From the NCBI RefSeq assembly GCF_018873765.1, contig NC_057926.1:55255378-55319377 (forward strand): a stretch of DNA of 64,000 bases, given 5' to 3'. Below are positions 10,567 through 23,846 of the stretch, in pieces (within the stretch, counting starts at the first letter, position 1; each line of letters begins with the position of its first letter). A program made the position numbers and the translations under genes. Under the pieces are notes generated by a model. The model saw only the letters and a list, made by a program, of their open reading frames with translations. It had not been told where the DNA came from and searched no databases. The DNA comes from Telopea speciosissima (Eukaryota > Streptophyta > Magnoliopsida > Proteales > Proteaceae).

Positions 10567-13500
10567 TTATAATACTTTGACTCCACTAGGCCTCTTTCCT
10601 TCCATGGCATCCTTCTTGTTACGGCAGTCAGCACAGAGAAATGGACCTTGCCAGGGCTTTGAGCTGGTGGAGAAAATCGAACCAGCATGAACGGAAATCC
10701 CCTCGCTTGGGGCTAGATCAACTTGGCAAACAGCACATGTGAAAAGGCCAGATGTTGACTGTCCTGCCGATGAGTCATTCCCAAGTCTGCATCCCATCAT
10801 TCAAATTAAAATTTAGAAACATTAATAAGGTTCATCCGATCCAAATTCAAAAGTTAAACCACATAATGTGATGGATTGAACATGAGCAGCATCTGACAAA
10901 ACAATGCATAGAAGATCAGGCTTATCGAAAATGATGCTCATTACATGCTCTTCTAATAAAAGACAACATTAACAAGGGCTTTTTACACTTCCAATTCAAC
11001 TTATAATGAATAAAAGCTGGTATCCACATGTAGCAAGTTTAGTCCTACTGCCCTCTTATGCTCAGATTTCTGTGATCTATAAATCTTAGACGGTTCCATC
11101 AGGGATTGGTACCATAGATTTTTAATCACTTCATAAAAGAATAAGAAGCTCATGACAGTACTGAATGGCCTAACAGCCAATACCAAAGAATCATACCAAT
11201 AGAGGTAATCCTAGGATGAACATCAGACTAAGAGATACAAGTTAATCAAGCACCTTTTTTCCTTTTTCTTCTCCTTCACAAAGCTACATCAATCAATTAA
11301 AGATTGTGCCCATTCTACAATGTTTTACATTTCAACATACAGCAACCTAGGCTGCTTAGTGCTCACTGATGAACTATCTTTAGAACTTTCAGGCTTTTCT
11401 ATTTACATTTCTATGAAAAGTGTCATTACATATCGAAGTTTTGACCAATAAGACAAATTGAGCATTGTCCAAATCTTATTAAAGAAATAACTAGGCCAGA
11501 ACCTGCCTGTAAACAAATTTCTAAACTGCTGCTTCAAGTAAATCATTCAGAATGAGAAGATAAGAACATGTCTAACAAAACCCAGGACCCTGGAGGCGAG
11601 CCTACCATCTCCTCACCAGTCACCACAAACAGGATCTCGCATGTCCCCATATCCCAAAACACTACAACTGTTAAAGGAACCATGACTTCATAGAACATTA
11701 GAGAACCATGCCTTTATACAACATTAGAGAAACAACCCTTCATAGAAACCCAATACGACTTACAACTATTTCGAATACAGAGGTCACATGACCCCATAAT
11801 AGACTTCAGTAGACATTTGAATTTCATAATCTCCACTGCCAGAAACTGTCTTCTGTTAATTAGTGGCATGACAATAATTGTACATTCATTAACAAAGCTA
11901 TGGTTCCAGGAAACTGGAAGAAAATCACCAATACAAACACAAACCCATCATCTCTGAACAGTTATTGTGCTCATACCCCCCCCCCAAAAAAAAACCCCTC
12001 ATATTAGAGCCAAAGTTGGAGTGAATCTCACAAGGAATCAAAAAGAGACAAGAAATTTTCAACCATGGCTGGCTTAAACGGATGAGACTTAGCATGATTT
12101 TCATGCGAGTAGGACAATACATAATTGAAAAGCACGAATAGGGCATCAGTTTCCCCAGTGATGCAGGACCATCCTACAAAAGATCTCTTGATTATTCATT
12201 ACAAAACATTGGATATGTTTTGGTACTAGAGCTAGAAAATCCTACATCTTTAGTCAAGTGTGTCCTCCCATATCATATTTTATTTCTTCTTCAATTAGCT
12301 ACTATTCTGTTAGAGATCTAGTTGGGCCTATTACACAGGTTTCTAAATACCTTACATCAACCGGAATTTTCCATTTGAAACTACAAAAATAACAGGCAGT
12401 CTCTAAAACCAGTGAATTGGCTTCACTTTTATTTTAATGGTCACACAAAATTGTTTTGGGCAATCATTAGAGGCGCCACAGGCACCACTTTACAAGGGGG
12501 GACAAGAAAGAGAGGAGGAAGCAGGACTGCATGTTACTCAAAGGGAGTGTACTCCAGCACAAGGTGAAGGTGGAATTCAATTTCAGGTTTTAGCTGCATC
12601 ACTCTGTAACCGTCAAACTAGAAACCTCTGCATTAAATCTTCAATACAGATAGGGAATAAAGCATTTTGAATGTTAATTTAGTCGCCAATTACATTATGG
12701 CATTGATTTCATCAACAATTGAATTTGTATCTATGAACCAAGAAATCCAATACCAAAATACCTCTAAAAATTATTCAGATGAAACTAACACATTCCTGAG
12801 CAGAAACTAACTAATTGAGTTACATAACACTAAATTTTTTTGATAAGTGATACCAGACCCATAGTGGTGGCAAATTGTTGTCCAACAATCCAAACCCACT
12901 AGTTTAAACCGTTTCGGACAAATGTCTGACCAGGCTTTAATACCATGCAAACCAAACACCCCCCCCGGGTGTCCAAAATTTGAATAGTGGTCTTTCTTAC
13001 CTAAGAAATTGAAAATTAAGCATTATTGTTCCAGAGTTCAAGGATTTATAGATAGTGCCTCCGAGCTACATCCATATTCAGAGCTGGATCAACTCCAGGC
13101 GATCCAAATTAAAACTGGTTCAGAAAAATGTCCAATTTAGTAAGACCAAGGTTAAATACCATGCAACCCCCACCCCTCCATTACCTAAAAACTTGAAAAA
13201 TAAGCATTATGCCTCAGAGACAGCCATACTGAACTGTCATGAACACATTCAGACAAACCAGATCAACTCCACATGGTCCAAATTAAAACGATATTGCCTC
13301 AGACATAAAGTACCAGTCCAAAACAGGGTTCTGGGTTTGACTGTTCGAGAGTCAGTCATGAAAACCCACTGTCTGACTCAGCCAAATTTTGTGTCCAACC
13401 CTATAGATTCATATAAGCTTTCAGATATATTTCATAATCTCAAACAACAGTCATCATGGTTAAATGGCCTAGTTTATACGAAATATTGGCAAATTCCATA

Positions 13501-16475
13501 AAAATAAAAATAAAAAGAATTCAACTTAGTAAGGAAATGGAAAAGAAGGAAGGTCAACATGAAACAGAAGAAACCATGGTGCGAAAAGCTTTCACAAAAA
13601 ATCATTCTGGAAGTCAAAACCACAAATGGACAAAATATAGAAAGAAACAGTAATAACCTTTCTGCAAGCATTGCTGAGCCTTCTTCAAATAGCTCTTCCA
13701 CTATGCCTATAGCTGACAGCTTTTTTGCTAGTTTATCGGCAGAATCACGGGACCTCTTCCTGAAGATGAGAGATTTAAACTTATTTTGCTTTTTTGGAGT
13801 GGGTGAAGGGGGTGCTGAGACATCTGGAGGAATTATGTCAACAACAATGCAGGTCGTATCATCCTTCAGCCCTCTTGTCCTCAATGCTTCCTAAAATAAT
13901 GATGTCAAGAGAATGGCATGTTAACATTTCAGAAATTCATTTAACCATTTGTACATCATCATAAGAAGATTAATCCCCTGACATGAATATTGCATACAGA
14001 AAGAACCAGAAATCTGGGGAGGGGGCTAATTCAAAGCAAATATGATTAAGAGGAAATAACACGGTGACAAGTTTAACCACCTTCACCACTTGCCTAGCAG
14101 CAAGCTCTGCTGGCAAACCACGGCAAGATTTTGCAGCCATCTCAGAAGATAGTGCATCCCAGATACCATCAGAAGCAATCATAAGCCTTCCCCCAGCATT
14201 TGATAGCTAGTGTATCAATGAAGAGTGTTAGGAGTTTGGAATGATGATGGGCATAGCAGCATACAGCTCAAACTATGTCAACCACAATTAAATCAATCAA
14301 TAGTTAGAATAACAACTGGAAGGCTTAAGAAATGTCCAAAAGGTAATTGACGGTCAACATGAAGACCAATACCTTCACTTGTTTAACGTATGGTATCGGA
14401 ACTATAAACTCCCCAACATCCATGTCCCCAATGGACCTTGAAAGGCACAAACCCCCTGGCCAACAACGGAGGGGACCAACCTGTAGGTAAAACTTCAGAA
14501 GTTAAGCACCACGGTTTCCCATGTATTGTAGAATAACAATAGCAAATTATACTGAATTTTTTTTTTTTAACTAAAAATCTTGAGCAGAGAACCATGCTCT
14601 TGAAATTTTTACAGACCTAAAGGCTCCATTTATTTCAACATAAAATGCTCGGAAGTCACCATATTTTACCATTTTGGGGCATAAAGTAGCAGGCCCCACC
14701 ATAGAACTAGAAATCCCTTGTGCTTGGGTCCGATGAAACAATCTCTATAAATAAGAACTCTGTGTTCCTTCATTTTTTTTTTCTTCACTCTGTTAAACTC
14801 TGCCTATTTTAAATCGAAACAAACAAAGCCAAAAGGAGCATAACTAGAAACACCTTACCTCAGCACCACCAACAATGCTGAGCCGCCCAACCTCACCTCC
14901 ACTAGCAGTAACACGTTCCCTCCTGCAGTTGCGAGCATAACCAATTCACATATACAGCCATAGGAAGAAAAAGAAACAAAAACATTAAATCGCTTAAATG
15001 GACCACGCACTCCTCCACATTTTCCTCCAGCCTATGATCAACAGTCAAGATGGAGATGGCACCACCCTGAGCATCCAAAATGCAACGTGAGTCTCCTACA
15101 GATGCAACTGTCACAGTCCAACCATCTACTATTACAAAAGTAGCAGTGGTTCCAGAAGTTTCACCTGATGACAATAAGATGAAAGATGGAATTTGTTTGA
15201 CTCATTCAAAACAGCCATAAAATGCAACACAACAAAAAGAAGGAAAAACTGACAAAACAGCATAGCTCCATGCCTCTGCTCTGGAATTCCTTGTCAGTCT
15301 TCACGAATCCAGCAACTAATGCCCGAGGTATTGCTTGAAGCCACTCATCCCGTCCAAGCCCTCGGGGTACTGCACTCAGTACATGATTTAACAAGTTTTC
15401 CCTTGTAAAGATAGCGGCAGCATTCCCATTGTGCCCATCAAAAATCTGAAAATAAGTTGTCAAAGAATGAAGAACCAACGATCATATACTCAACCGGCAG
15501 AGATGAATCAACAAAGAGAAAACTGTACTTCCCCAGTGGAAAAAATAAATATCTAAAACTAGGAAAAAAGATCCCCACAACAGATTCCATCCCATGGCCT
15601 CTCAAATAATGAGCCGTGAGGCCACACCGACACCCTCTCCTGTACTGGCCCATGTGGATGATATCATTCTCCACACCGCAATTGGTGTGGCATTCAGATT
15701 CCTCCTCACACTGGCGTCATGGGGAACCCTCTCCCCTGAAAATAATATCAGGTTTAACAAATTGCAGACATACTCATGCCCAACAAACTGCTAAATTTTT
15801 AGTCAAGAAACAATGATATTTCAGTGCTTTCGATTGGTTCATATTGAATAGAAAACATGGGAGAGAGAGGTCACTATAAGTCTATAACCAAGATCGATCA
15901 AGAGGTAGTGTGGAATTCCAAAACAGGGAATAAGTCGGATCAAACCAACAAAATTAGCAAAATGGTAGAGCAGCTATCACCAAAGCAGTTCACAAAAATG
16001 ACCAGTGAGAAGCACATCACATGAAAGGAAGGAGAAGAAGAGAAAAGCAGGGGGCAGGGGGCAGGGGGCGCCGCGCGGGGGGGGGGGGTGGGGGTTCGTT
16101 GGAATTATCCCATTTTGCATAAAAGCAGACTCGGCTTAAAATTGAACCATGATTTCATGTTTCAAGTAAGCGTTCATTCTCCTAAATGCAAAAATTCATA
16201 TTCTCTTAGCATTCATGAGAGAAAAAACAGTAAAAAAGAGGAAGACAGATATTACATACAGCGAATACAGAAAAAGTAGATGAAGAATTCCCGGGGACTC
16301 TTTGACAATCTATCTTCACCAGGAAATAGTCCTCCCCCTTCCTAGATTGGGCAGCGGAACCATATCTGACACTAGGCTTCTCCATCTTCTCGCTCTTCAT
16401 CTCTCTGCTGATCAAGGCCGCAAGTGGAACAAGATTATGATGATGATTATTACGCCTCCTCTCTGCCGACGCCAT
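10567..16475 (-). CDS. Protein phosphatase 2C (PP2C12/15-like), 8 exons, complete
   Basis: Mn/Mg-dependent Ser/Thr phosphatase. Exons (minus): 16475-16260, 15445-15274, 15164-15011, 14922-14859, 14480-14373, 14206-14081, 13890-13658, 10786-10567; 1293 nt, 430 residues. The start is the ATG opening MASAERRR, the only one in frame with the catalytic core. Motifs in order: RYGSAAQSRKGEDYF (D49), FDGHNG (D75), GETSGTT, ASVGDSRC, DHRLEEN, SRSIGDMDVGE, SDGIWD (D251) and GLKDDTTC (D290/D291), so the metal-binding Asp residues are all present. The tail is basic, then holds two CxxC pairs (C375/C378 and C409/C412), possibly zinc-binding. Intron 2 uses a GC donor; the others are GT-AG. The last intron is 2871 nt. 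A likely 5'UTR exon ends at 16902 (CAG|GTAGTT). The length matches the PP2C12/15 group (about 430 residues). Confidence 0.93.
10787..13657 (-). other. Last intron of the PP2C gene
   Basis: 2871 nt between AAAG|GTTATT and GATGCAG|ACTTGG. No clear transposon inside; holds C-run/A-run junctions at 11976-11994 and 12960. Open frames here do not resemble genes. Confidence 0.8.
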
Positions 16476-17746
16476 TCGGACTAGACCAGTTTCTGGCTCA
16501 AGCTCACAGCATCCAAAACATAAAACCTTCGATCTTAAGGCATTGTCCGAGTTCAGCAACTCATGATCTTATCTTGAAAGAATCCGTAGAGGTTCCTCAA
16601 TTTGCGAAGAATTATTTCCTCTAACATTACAAATGTCCCACTCTCCATTTCACCAAAAACACCAACCCCCTAATCGAAGAACAAAAAACCAACATTTTCC
16701 ATATCAAGCCAACATTCCACAACCTGATCTGCTAGTAGCATTTAACGGAAAAAAAAAAAAAATAAGGAAATGCAACACAAGACACTATAGAACCAAACAT
16801 TAAAAGAAACAAAACAACGATTTGTACCAAAATAAAGTAAAAGCCAAACGACAGATATAAACAGAAGGGCGAGGAAGTGGAAATGTGGATCAGTGAACTA
16901 CCTGCGGTTCACGATCTTCGAAGAGACAGCATGAATGCCTGTACGAAACCAAATGTAGATCTGATTAGGAAACATCACCGGCCACAGTAGCAATCCAACA
17001 AAGAGAAGAGAAATAGAGAGAGAGAGACACGTAAACGCGGAATGATGACGGGATATGAACTGTAAAACTCAATAATCTAAAACTTCTGGACTCAGATCTT
17101 CATTTAAGAAAACACAAAATAGAAGTTCATTATAATAATAAAATTTTAAAAATAAAAACCGCTAATTTCTTTGAAGCCAACCAGGTCATCGGCAATTCAT
17201 TAAAAAAAATCAAACAGGTTGTTTGTAGAGCCCACCATTCTCCACCAAACTCCATAAAAGAAACGGAAAAAAAGAAGATGAAGTCTGATTGGTTCATCTT
17301 ATCTATAGTTCTAAACTCTTAAAAGAGAAAACAAAGAAAAAGGGGAAAAAAAGGTTAAAGCAATTTGTCAAATAGTCTTTTAGAGAGAGAGACCTGCAAC
17401 TTCCTAAAAGTCGGTTTCATTAAGTTAATAAAAGAACGGGAGATTAAAGAAGTTTCTTGCTTTTAAAGGAACTGATAAAAAATTAAAAATTTACAATGGA
17501 AGAATTTCGTTTCATGAACAAACTATAATAAAGCTTTGCCTTTTTTTTTTTCCCCCCCCCCCCCTTTCTTTCACAGGTTCTGTCGTTTACTTGTGGGGGC
17601 AGCGTGGTACACTACGCACTTCGGCTTCGAATCTGCAAAGAATCGCTGTCGCCTCTTCTTCTTCGTCTTCTTCTTCTTCACAGTTCACACACATAATTTC
17701 AATAAAAGACAATCCCGTGTGGAATAATCGTATCAGTAGCGCGTAC
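16476..17746. other. 5' region and promoter of the PP2C gene
   Basis: Contains the likely 5'UTR intron (about 16901 back to near 16500) and the upstream region. A G-rich run sits at 16070-16090 in intron 1 and a T-run/C-run junction at 17540-17566. No TATA box could be assigned with confidence. Confidence 0.4.
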
Positions 17747-17865
17747 ATGCAGGGACGACTCACGGCAGCGACACCACTGATCCACTGTGAGTCGTGGGCC
17801 CTATTGAGATTTGAGAAGAACCTTCGCTGCCTTGCGTCGTCGTCATCGTCTACTCGCGTGTCTCA
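17747..17865 (+). CDS. Possible first exon of an unidentified gene
   Basis: An ATG at 17747 opens a frame rich in Ser, Arg and Leu (MQGRLTAATPLIHCESW, later CLASSSSSTRVS) that runs into a good donor, TCTCA|GTAGGT, at 17865. Composition resembles an organelle-targeting peptide. I found no second exon on this strand downstream, so it may be an orphan or decayed exon. It faces away from the PP2C gene across about 0.8 kb. The function is not known. Confidence 0.22.
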
Positions 17866-18451
17866 GTAGGTTCTATCTGTGGAGTGAAATTTCATTTGGG
17901 ATTCGCAGCTCTTCTTGAGAAAACTGCCACGTACTATTTCACCTTTTAAAATCGAAACTCAAAAGTGAAACACGATTTATCAATTCTGGTTTAAGTTTTA
18001 AACTTTAAACAATTCGCTTATTATAGATTTCGAGGAACATTTCGATTTGCAAATCACCCCCTTAAAGGCCTTACTTAATACAGAGCTTACAGGTTCGTAA
18101 TGGGGAATGCTAGAGCCACACTCACTAATGAAGCGTGGCCCACCACGTTCCAACAGGAGCATGACACATGAGAGCTTATACTGATGCCATATTTCATAGT
18201 CTTATTGGCATAAAGCTATTAGAACGATGGTCAGAATGGTCATAAAAATATAAAATCAAACTCAAGGTGGCTTACGTCATAGGATTAGTTAGGCTTGATT
18301 TATTAAGACAAAAAGTGGCATATTTGTAGAGTCAGAGTCAAGGCCTAACCTGAATTGTTGGTCCATTATAATAACCAGATCAATCACTTGGTTTGGCTCG
18401 ACTTTAATTGAAAATTTATGTAATTTATGAGATTAAAAGGATGTAGGTCCC
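17866..18451. other. Intergenic stretch
   Basis: No gene or repeat recognised. Confidence 0.4.
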
Positions 18452-18648
18452 ATCGAATCGTTATCCTCTCCTGTCTGCTGCCCCAGATAGGACCGTGTTG
18501 TCCATTCACATGGGGGCATGAAATGACGACTTAACCCCTTATCCGAACACACTCCCCGGGCGAGGTTAAGTCGTCATTTTACACTCCCATGTGAGAGGAC
18601 AGCACGATCCTGTCCGGGCAACGAACAGGAAAGGAAAAAAATAAAGGT
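18452..18648. mobile_element. Foldback MITE, hairpin 3
   Basis: Left arm GTTATCCTCTCCTGT near 18461, GGACCGTGTTGTCC near 18490 and GACGACTTAACCCC near 18524 pair with GGTTAAGTCGTC near 18564, GGACAGCACGATCC near 18597 and ACAGGAAAGGA near 18626. The central core (AATGACGACTTAACCCC, CCGAACACAC, GGTTAAGTCGTCATTT) recurs in other hairpins of the window. Confidence 0.8.
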
Positions 18649-18679
18649 TTCCCAAAAGAGCACATAAAAGCAAATTTTA

Positions 18680-18870
18680 AAAAAAACTCGGAACCGGGAT
18701 CTTAATCGGTCCCGACCAATTTCGATTTTGAATCAGTAAAAAATCGATTAGAATCAACAAAAATATGCCCTAACTTTAAATTTTGAAATGGGGATCAGCT
18801 AAGTCGGATTGGCCAGAATCAGAATCAGCCTCGGCCAATTTTGTGGATCCAATTCAGATTCTCTAATTCA
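18680..18870. repeat. Dispersed GATTC/GAATC-rich repeat
   Basis: Repeated short words such as AATCGGTCC, GGCCAGAATCAGAATC and TCGGCCAATT. Similar blocks occur at 47335-47480, 49900-49990, 57000-57080 and 60425-60630, suggesting one old non-autonomous family. Ends were not resolved. Confidence 0.4.
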
Positions 18871-19741
18871 GAATCCTTGGATCATTTTTTTTTTTTTTTT
18901 GTTTGGATGAAATAATCCCTGGATTGAGTGGATTCCATTGAGAGTGTGGTTCCTATCTACAGTATGACTTCTACTATATGGCATGTGGATTGATGAAAGC
19001 TAAACCATTGAATTAGAAGAGGAGGACATTATGCATCACTCAAGTGTCTATTTTGGATCCTATTTCAGTTGTGCTGTTGGGCTTATGTTGCACATTTTCC
19101 TTGAATTTTAACAAATTTATAATTATTTTTAAGATTTTAACTGTGTTCTTTCAACATTTTCCTTTGTTTTATTTTAATGATTCTGAGTTAGAATGAACCC
19201 CACCTATCACTTACTTCACTTGTCATGTGGTACATATGAGTGTCCAGCTGCTCCTCAGTATAGTTATCGTTATCATATTGGCTGATACGTATGAGCTGTA
19301 ATCGCTACTAATACTAAATCGATATGGTATTGGTGAAATGGTTATGACCCCTAGATTTTTAGTAGAAAAAGTAGACTTTTTATCCCATATCAAACCGATA
19401 AAGACCAATATCGATGATATATATCAATATAGATATCGGTATTAGTATCAATGGTGACTGATATTGGTACCAATATTGTATATTAAAACTTTGATCTGCT
19501 TACCTCCTTCTTTTTTTTTGGGGGGGGGGGGGTTGGGGGGTGGGGGTGTAAGGGGAGCATAACCAATGAGAGAATGAAATTCCAACTTCCCCACCTATGA
19601 TAGCAAAATGATTCGTAATTTCTTGTACTCATCTTCTGGTGATGAAGTAAAATTAAGCTGAACCAAAACTTGTCCGGTTTTAGTTGGACCACAATTCAAC
19701 CACATGTAGTGGACCAGTGGTTCTAATATAAGAGAAGCTAA
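18871..19741. other. Intergenic stretch
   Basis: T-run near 18885 and a T-run/G-run junction at about 19511-19531. No gene supported. Confidence 0.45.
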
Positions 19742-19848
19742 GGTTACATTTGGTATGCATTCTAAGATTATAATTCTTATTGTTTTCATCATCTTAGAAT
19801 ACATTGTCGATCTAGAATGAATCCCAAGAATACATATCAAACGCAGCA
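19742..19848. mobile_element. Small MITE
   Basis: Left end TTTGGTATGCATTCT and right end AGAATACATATCAAACGCAGC are inverted copies, about 107 bp overall. The family is unassigned. Confidence 0.45.
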
Positions 19849-20286
19849 TAAATTCGGGACTGAAAATTCCAATTATGCATGCAAGTTAGGTAATGGTGGT
19901 GAGAGTTTTAAATTTGGCTACCTACTTTGTGAGGAATGTTGTTGGCACTAATATCTTCCAAGTAATGACCCCAACCATAGATTATAATTTGTATCTTCAT
20001 CTCTCAATCAATGGTCCCATTTTGATTTCATGTGGTCCACAATTTGGAATATTTCAATAAATCTGACCTTATAGATTTATGGTTCATTCCCCCACACCCA
20101 ATTGTAAGTCAAGGATGGCCATAAGATCCATCATGGGATTGGTAGGCCCTACTTTTGAAACTCCCATGAGAATTTCTTTGATAATCTTATGATCTTAAAT
20201 ATTAAAAAGATAAGCAGCGCATTTAGGTTGTGGAAAGGTCAACCACTAAACATAGTAGAATGGTATGATTTTAAATATTAACAAGG
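19849..20286. other. Intergenic stretch
   Basis: Nothing recognised up to the target-site copy of LINE L1-a. Confidence 0.45.
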
Positions 20287-20300
20287 TAAATTAATATATT
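20287..20300. repeat. Left target-site duplication of LINE L1-a
   Basis: TAAATTAATATATT, identical to 22401-22414; the bases before the two copies also nearly match (AAGG and AAGA). Confidence 0.8.
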
Positions 20301-22400
20301 TATTAATTTTTCAAAGGTGTCAAGGTTGCTAGAAATGCCTCAAAATTTTCTCATCTCCTTTTGGCAGACGGCACATTTATTTTCTGCAAAGCATGTGAAG
20401 ATGACTTTCTTACAATTAAATCAATTTTGGACCTCTTTTTTTATGTTACTGGTCAATAAGTGAATTTTCAAAGAACAAAATCTTTTTTAGCAAGAATGTG
20501 AATGATACCCAAAAAAGGCATCTCCTTCGAATGAAGGAAATGACCTCGGAATCTCTTTATTTGAGAGCAAAATTGTGTTATTCTCGATCTAAATGTAAAG
20601 ATTTGAGTTTTCTTGTTAATAGGGTAAGATCTAAACTCTCTCTCTGGAAAGCTAATTTTCTTTCTTTTGTTGGTCTTAGAATTTTAATTCAATCGGTTTT
20701 AGCTTCTACATCATCTTTTCTAATGTCTTGCTTCTTATTTCCACTGAAAATTTGTAAATCTCTTGATTCAATTTATCTCAGTTTTTGGAACAATGACTCT
20801 AAAGAAAGGGGAAAAAATGTCATCTTATTGGATGAGACAAAATTTGTCAACCCATTCAATCTAAAAGACTTGGAATTAGGAAATCCTTCATTCACAATAA
20901 GGCCCTAATCCTAAATTGGATTGGAGACTCCTCACCGAGAACTCCTCCATTTGGGCTAAGGTATTGAAAGCTAAATATTTTCCTAGAACCTCAATTTTTT
21001 ACCCTAAAATTATTTCTAAAAGAGGCTCTTGGTCTTGGAGTAGCATTGCCGCTATCCTTCCAAACTTGAAGAAAATGGCTTTTTGACAAGTGGAAAATGG
21101 TATGAATACTTCTTGTGATATGACCCTTGGATACCTTCTATCACATGTAATACTACCCCCCCGATCACTAATCAAAATGTGTGTTTCAACACAATCAGTG
21201 ACTTTGAAGCCAATGCAAACTGGAATTCTACAGATCTTTATTCTTGTTTCTCTAATGGGACAATCAATGATATTCTTAGAATCAATCTCTCAGTTTCTGA
21301 AGATCTATGGAGATGTTCCCTTTCTAATAATGGATCATTCTCAACCCAGCTCGCAGTTAAGTTCATTGCTACAACTATTCATCCATGCCCCCATGATATC
21401 CAAATGGTGGCATTTTTTTTTGGAAAATTAATATTCACCCGAGATTTAAAATTTTTTTTTGGCGTGTCTTACATGCAGGACTACTTGTCAAAGCTTCTAT
21501 CTCGAAATGGATGCCCATCGACCATCGAGCCTATATGTGTATTATGTGGTTCTAATGATGAATCAATTTGGTATCTTTTCTTATCATGTGATTGGACTAA
21601 GCGTATTTGGGAATCTGACCCTCTCGGATTGAGAACTGAGCATCTCTCCGGCCCATCGTTTATTTATCCGTGTGCCTCCCTCATCTGTTCTAATGTCCTT
21701 GATAAACAATCTCTGTTTTGGTTTTTTTTTTTTTTTTTCCAGTTTTTTATTATTACATATTATTTTATATGGAATGTAAGGAACAAGGTTATCTTAAGGG
21801 TGTCCAAGGCTGACCCTATGCTGATTCTAAGAGATGTTCTTAAACGGATTACTGACATGAGCATTCACCCTCCTTTGAAATCAATATCTGATTCGACATC
21901 ACCACAATGCACACACATCCCAAATCTTCTTTCACTAGCTGCAAATCCTGAAATGCAACTTCCTGGTTTAATTTGCGTAGGCATATATGAACCAAAACTT
22001 AAAATAACAAGTTGGACTTTTTACATTTTGCTAGTTGGCCAAGATGTTTTACCAGATGCAGGTAGATTAACTACAACTGATGAAAAGGAAGTTGAGCTAC
22101 ATGACATTCTACAGGGATGAAAATGTGTCATGAAGGCAAATATCAAGATTAAACAAGTGTGGTGTTCCAAGAAAGATCTTTGTGACCTACTACATCCTAC
22201 AGAGTCTATCCGTCTCCCTTGGAATCTAATTAATAACTATTTTGAACTCGCGATGCAACTGACAACTTTACTAGTGTTAACTTTAAATGGTGTAACTATG
22301 TGTCCCCTAACCATACCTCTTCTTGGATGGGAAACCCTAATATTGTAAACTCATCGTTTTAGTAATACAATCTTTTCTTCTCATTAAAAAAAAAAGAAGA
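20301..22400 (+). mobile_element. LINE L1-a, 5'-truncated, degenerate
   Basis: Non-LTR retrotransposon of the plant L1 type. The copy starts inside the RT domain just before the catalytic box, which reads LADGTFIF instead of FADDTxIF, so catalysis is lost. RT thumb sequence follows (LSLWKANFLSFVGLRILIQSVL), then zf-RVT sequence (CVLCGSNDESIW, FLSCDWTKRIW). The frame is broken by stops and shifts, for example near 20455 and 20900. It ends in an A-rich tail at 22384-22399. Matching 14-bp repeats at both ends prove target-primed insertion and exact borders. Confidence 0.9.
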
Positions 22401-22414
22401 TAAATTAATATATT
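22401..22414. repeat. Right target-site duplication of LINE L1-a
   Basis: Second copy of the 14-mer at 20287-20300, directly after the A-rich tail. Confidence 0.8.
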
Positions 22415-23846
22415 ATCCCCAATAAGCCTTAGAGCTTTCACATAGCTTTGAACAAAATAAGAACACATTAATTTAATCAAATGGACCTTAAGTAGGGAAG
22501 GAAATGAGAAGTTTTGTAATCGTGATTATGCAACTATTTTAAACTTTTATTGAAATTGCCAATCCAACTTTTCAACTGGAATCTTTGCTTTTCTTCTTAA
22601 ATTAAAGAATTTAGTTGTAAAATATAGTAAAATTTAATAATATCAATATAGATGTCATTATGTCTGATGATGTATAACATTTCACATTTGCCACATGGCA
22701 GTCCTTATGAAAGAAGACTAGACAAGCATCTTTATTGGTACAATTTCAGCTTAAAATAAGTAGGAGATGTGGCTAAATTATAAAAGAAGTCAATTTTTAT
22801 ATTTATTTTCATCTGATGGTATTTTTATAATTTTACTAAAATTATGAATTTGAGTTTAAACCACTTTCTTTACTTTATTTTGAGCTATATTTTGTAAATT
22901 GAAATGTAAGTGGGTCCTCTATCACATGAAACCCATATATTGTCAAACAGTAAATAGTGAAGCATAATGCTTCACTAAAGGACCCAATTACTAAGTAGAC
23001 TTAGAATGTTCTGTAATTAATTATACAATTATTTTAGGTAATGATTACAAAAACTTCCATATTAGTATTGAATTAATTTCACATCCCTTTGAGTTTCTCT
23101 TGCAACTAGGAGTTTTAATAACCCAACTGTCCTATGAGATTGAGACCTTTTTCTTTTCAAGAGACTTGCGATTGAGTCAACCTTTTTTTTTTTTTTTTTT
23201 AGGGTGGGTTGGGGGGGGGGAACCTAGCCAAATCATCTCGACGGAATCATATGTGAAGGAAAAGGGTATCTAAGCACATGTATGATAATAGATATACGCT
23301 GGGTAGGCATCATTATCTGTAACATATGATGCTCCACAGGCGATAAACCATTCTCACTGGTTAACCAGCCTGGGGTACTACTATAGAAGTTGCACAAGTG
23401 GGAAATTCCAGCACAAAGGCCAATTAAATGACAGATCCCAGAATACTCTACACCAATAATTATAAACAGTTTAGTTAACAGATTTTAGAATACAGCGAGT
23501 AACAGGACAATGAAATTGGCAAACCAGTTTGCTCTATAATTATGTATAACTACCTCTAATCTCAAGCTTGTTTATTTGAAGAGCATTAGTTATAAATTGA
23601 TTATACAGATCAATATTCTGTGAACACCATTGATAGATTCAGATGTGATTCTAGTAGATATCATAGTTATGCTCCCTGTATATCTCACTTTTTGTTAAAC
23701 ATTGATGAATTGGCAAAATCTAGAGCAGAATCATACTCGGTGATTTCTTGATAGTCAATATATTATAACAGAAGCAGAAGAAAAAAAGGATACTTCCTCA
23801 CACAGCTCTCAGCTCATAAATCATTAGAGATGCACTCTGTCCTTTA
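22415..23846. other. AT-rich intergenic stretch downstream of the hydrolase gene
   Basis: No gene found. A T-run followed by a G-run lies at 23183-23220. The hydrolase 3'UTR should lie just below 23847. Confidence 0.5.

Noticed and set aside
16560-16624. Upstream extension of the PP2C start (29 more codons from 16559)
   Set aside because: The codon at 16559 is not ATG; the family start is well explained by the ATG at 16475, and the segment looks like 5'UTR.
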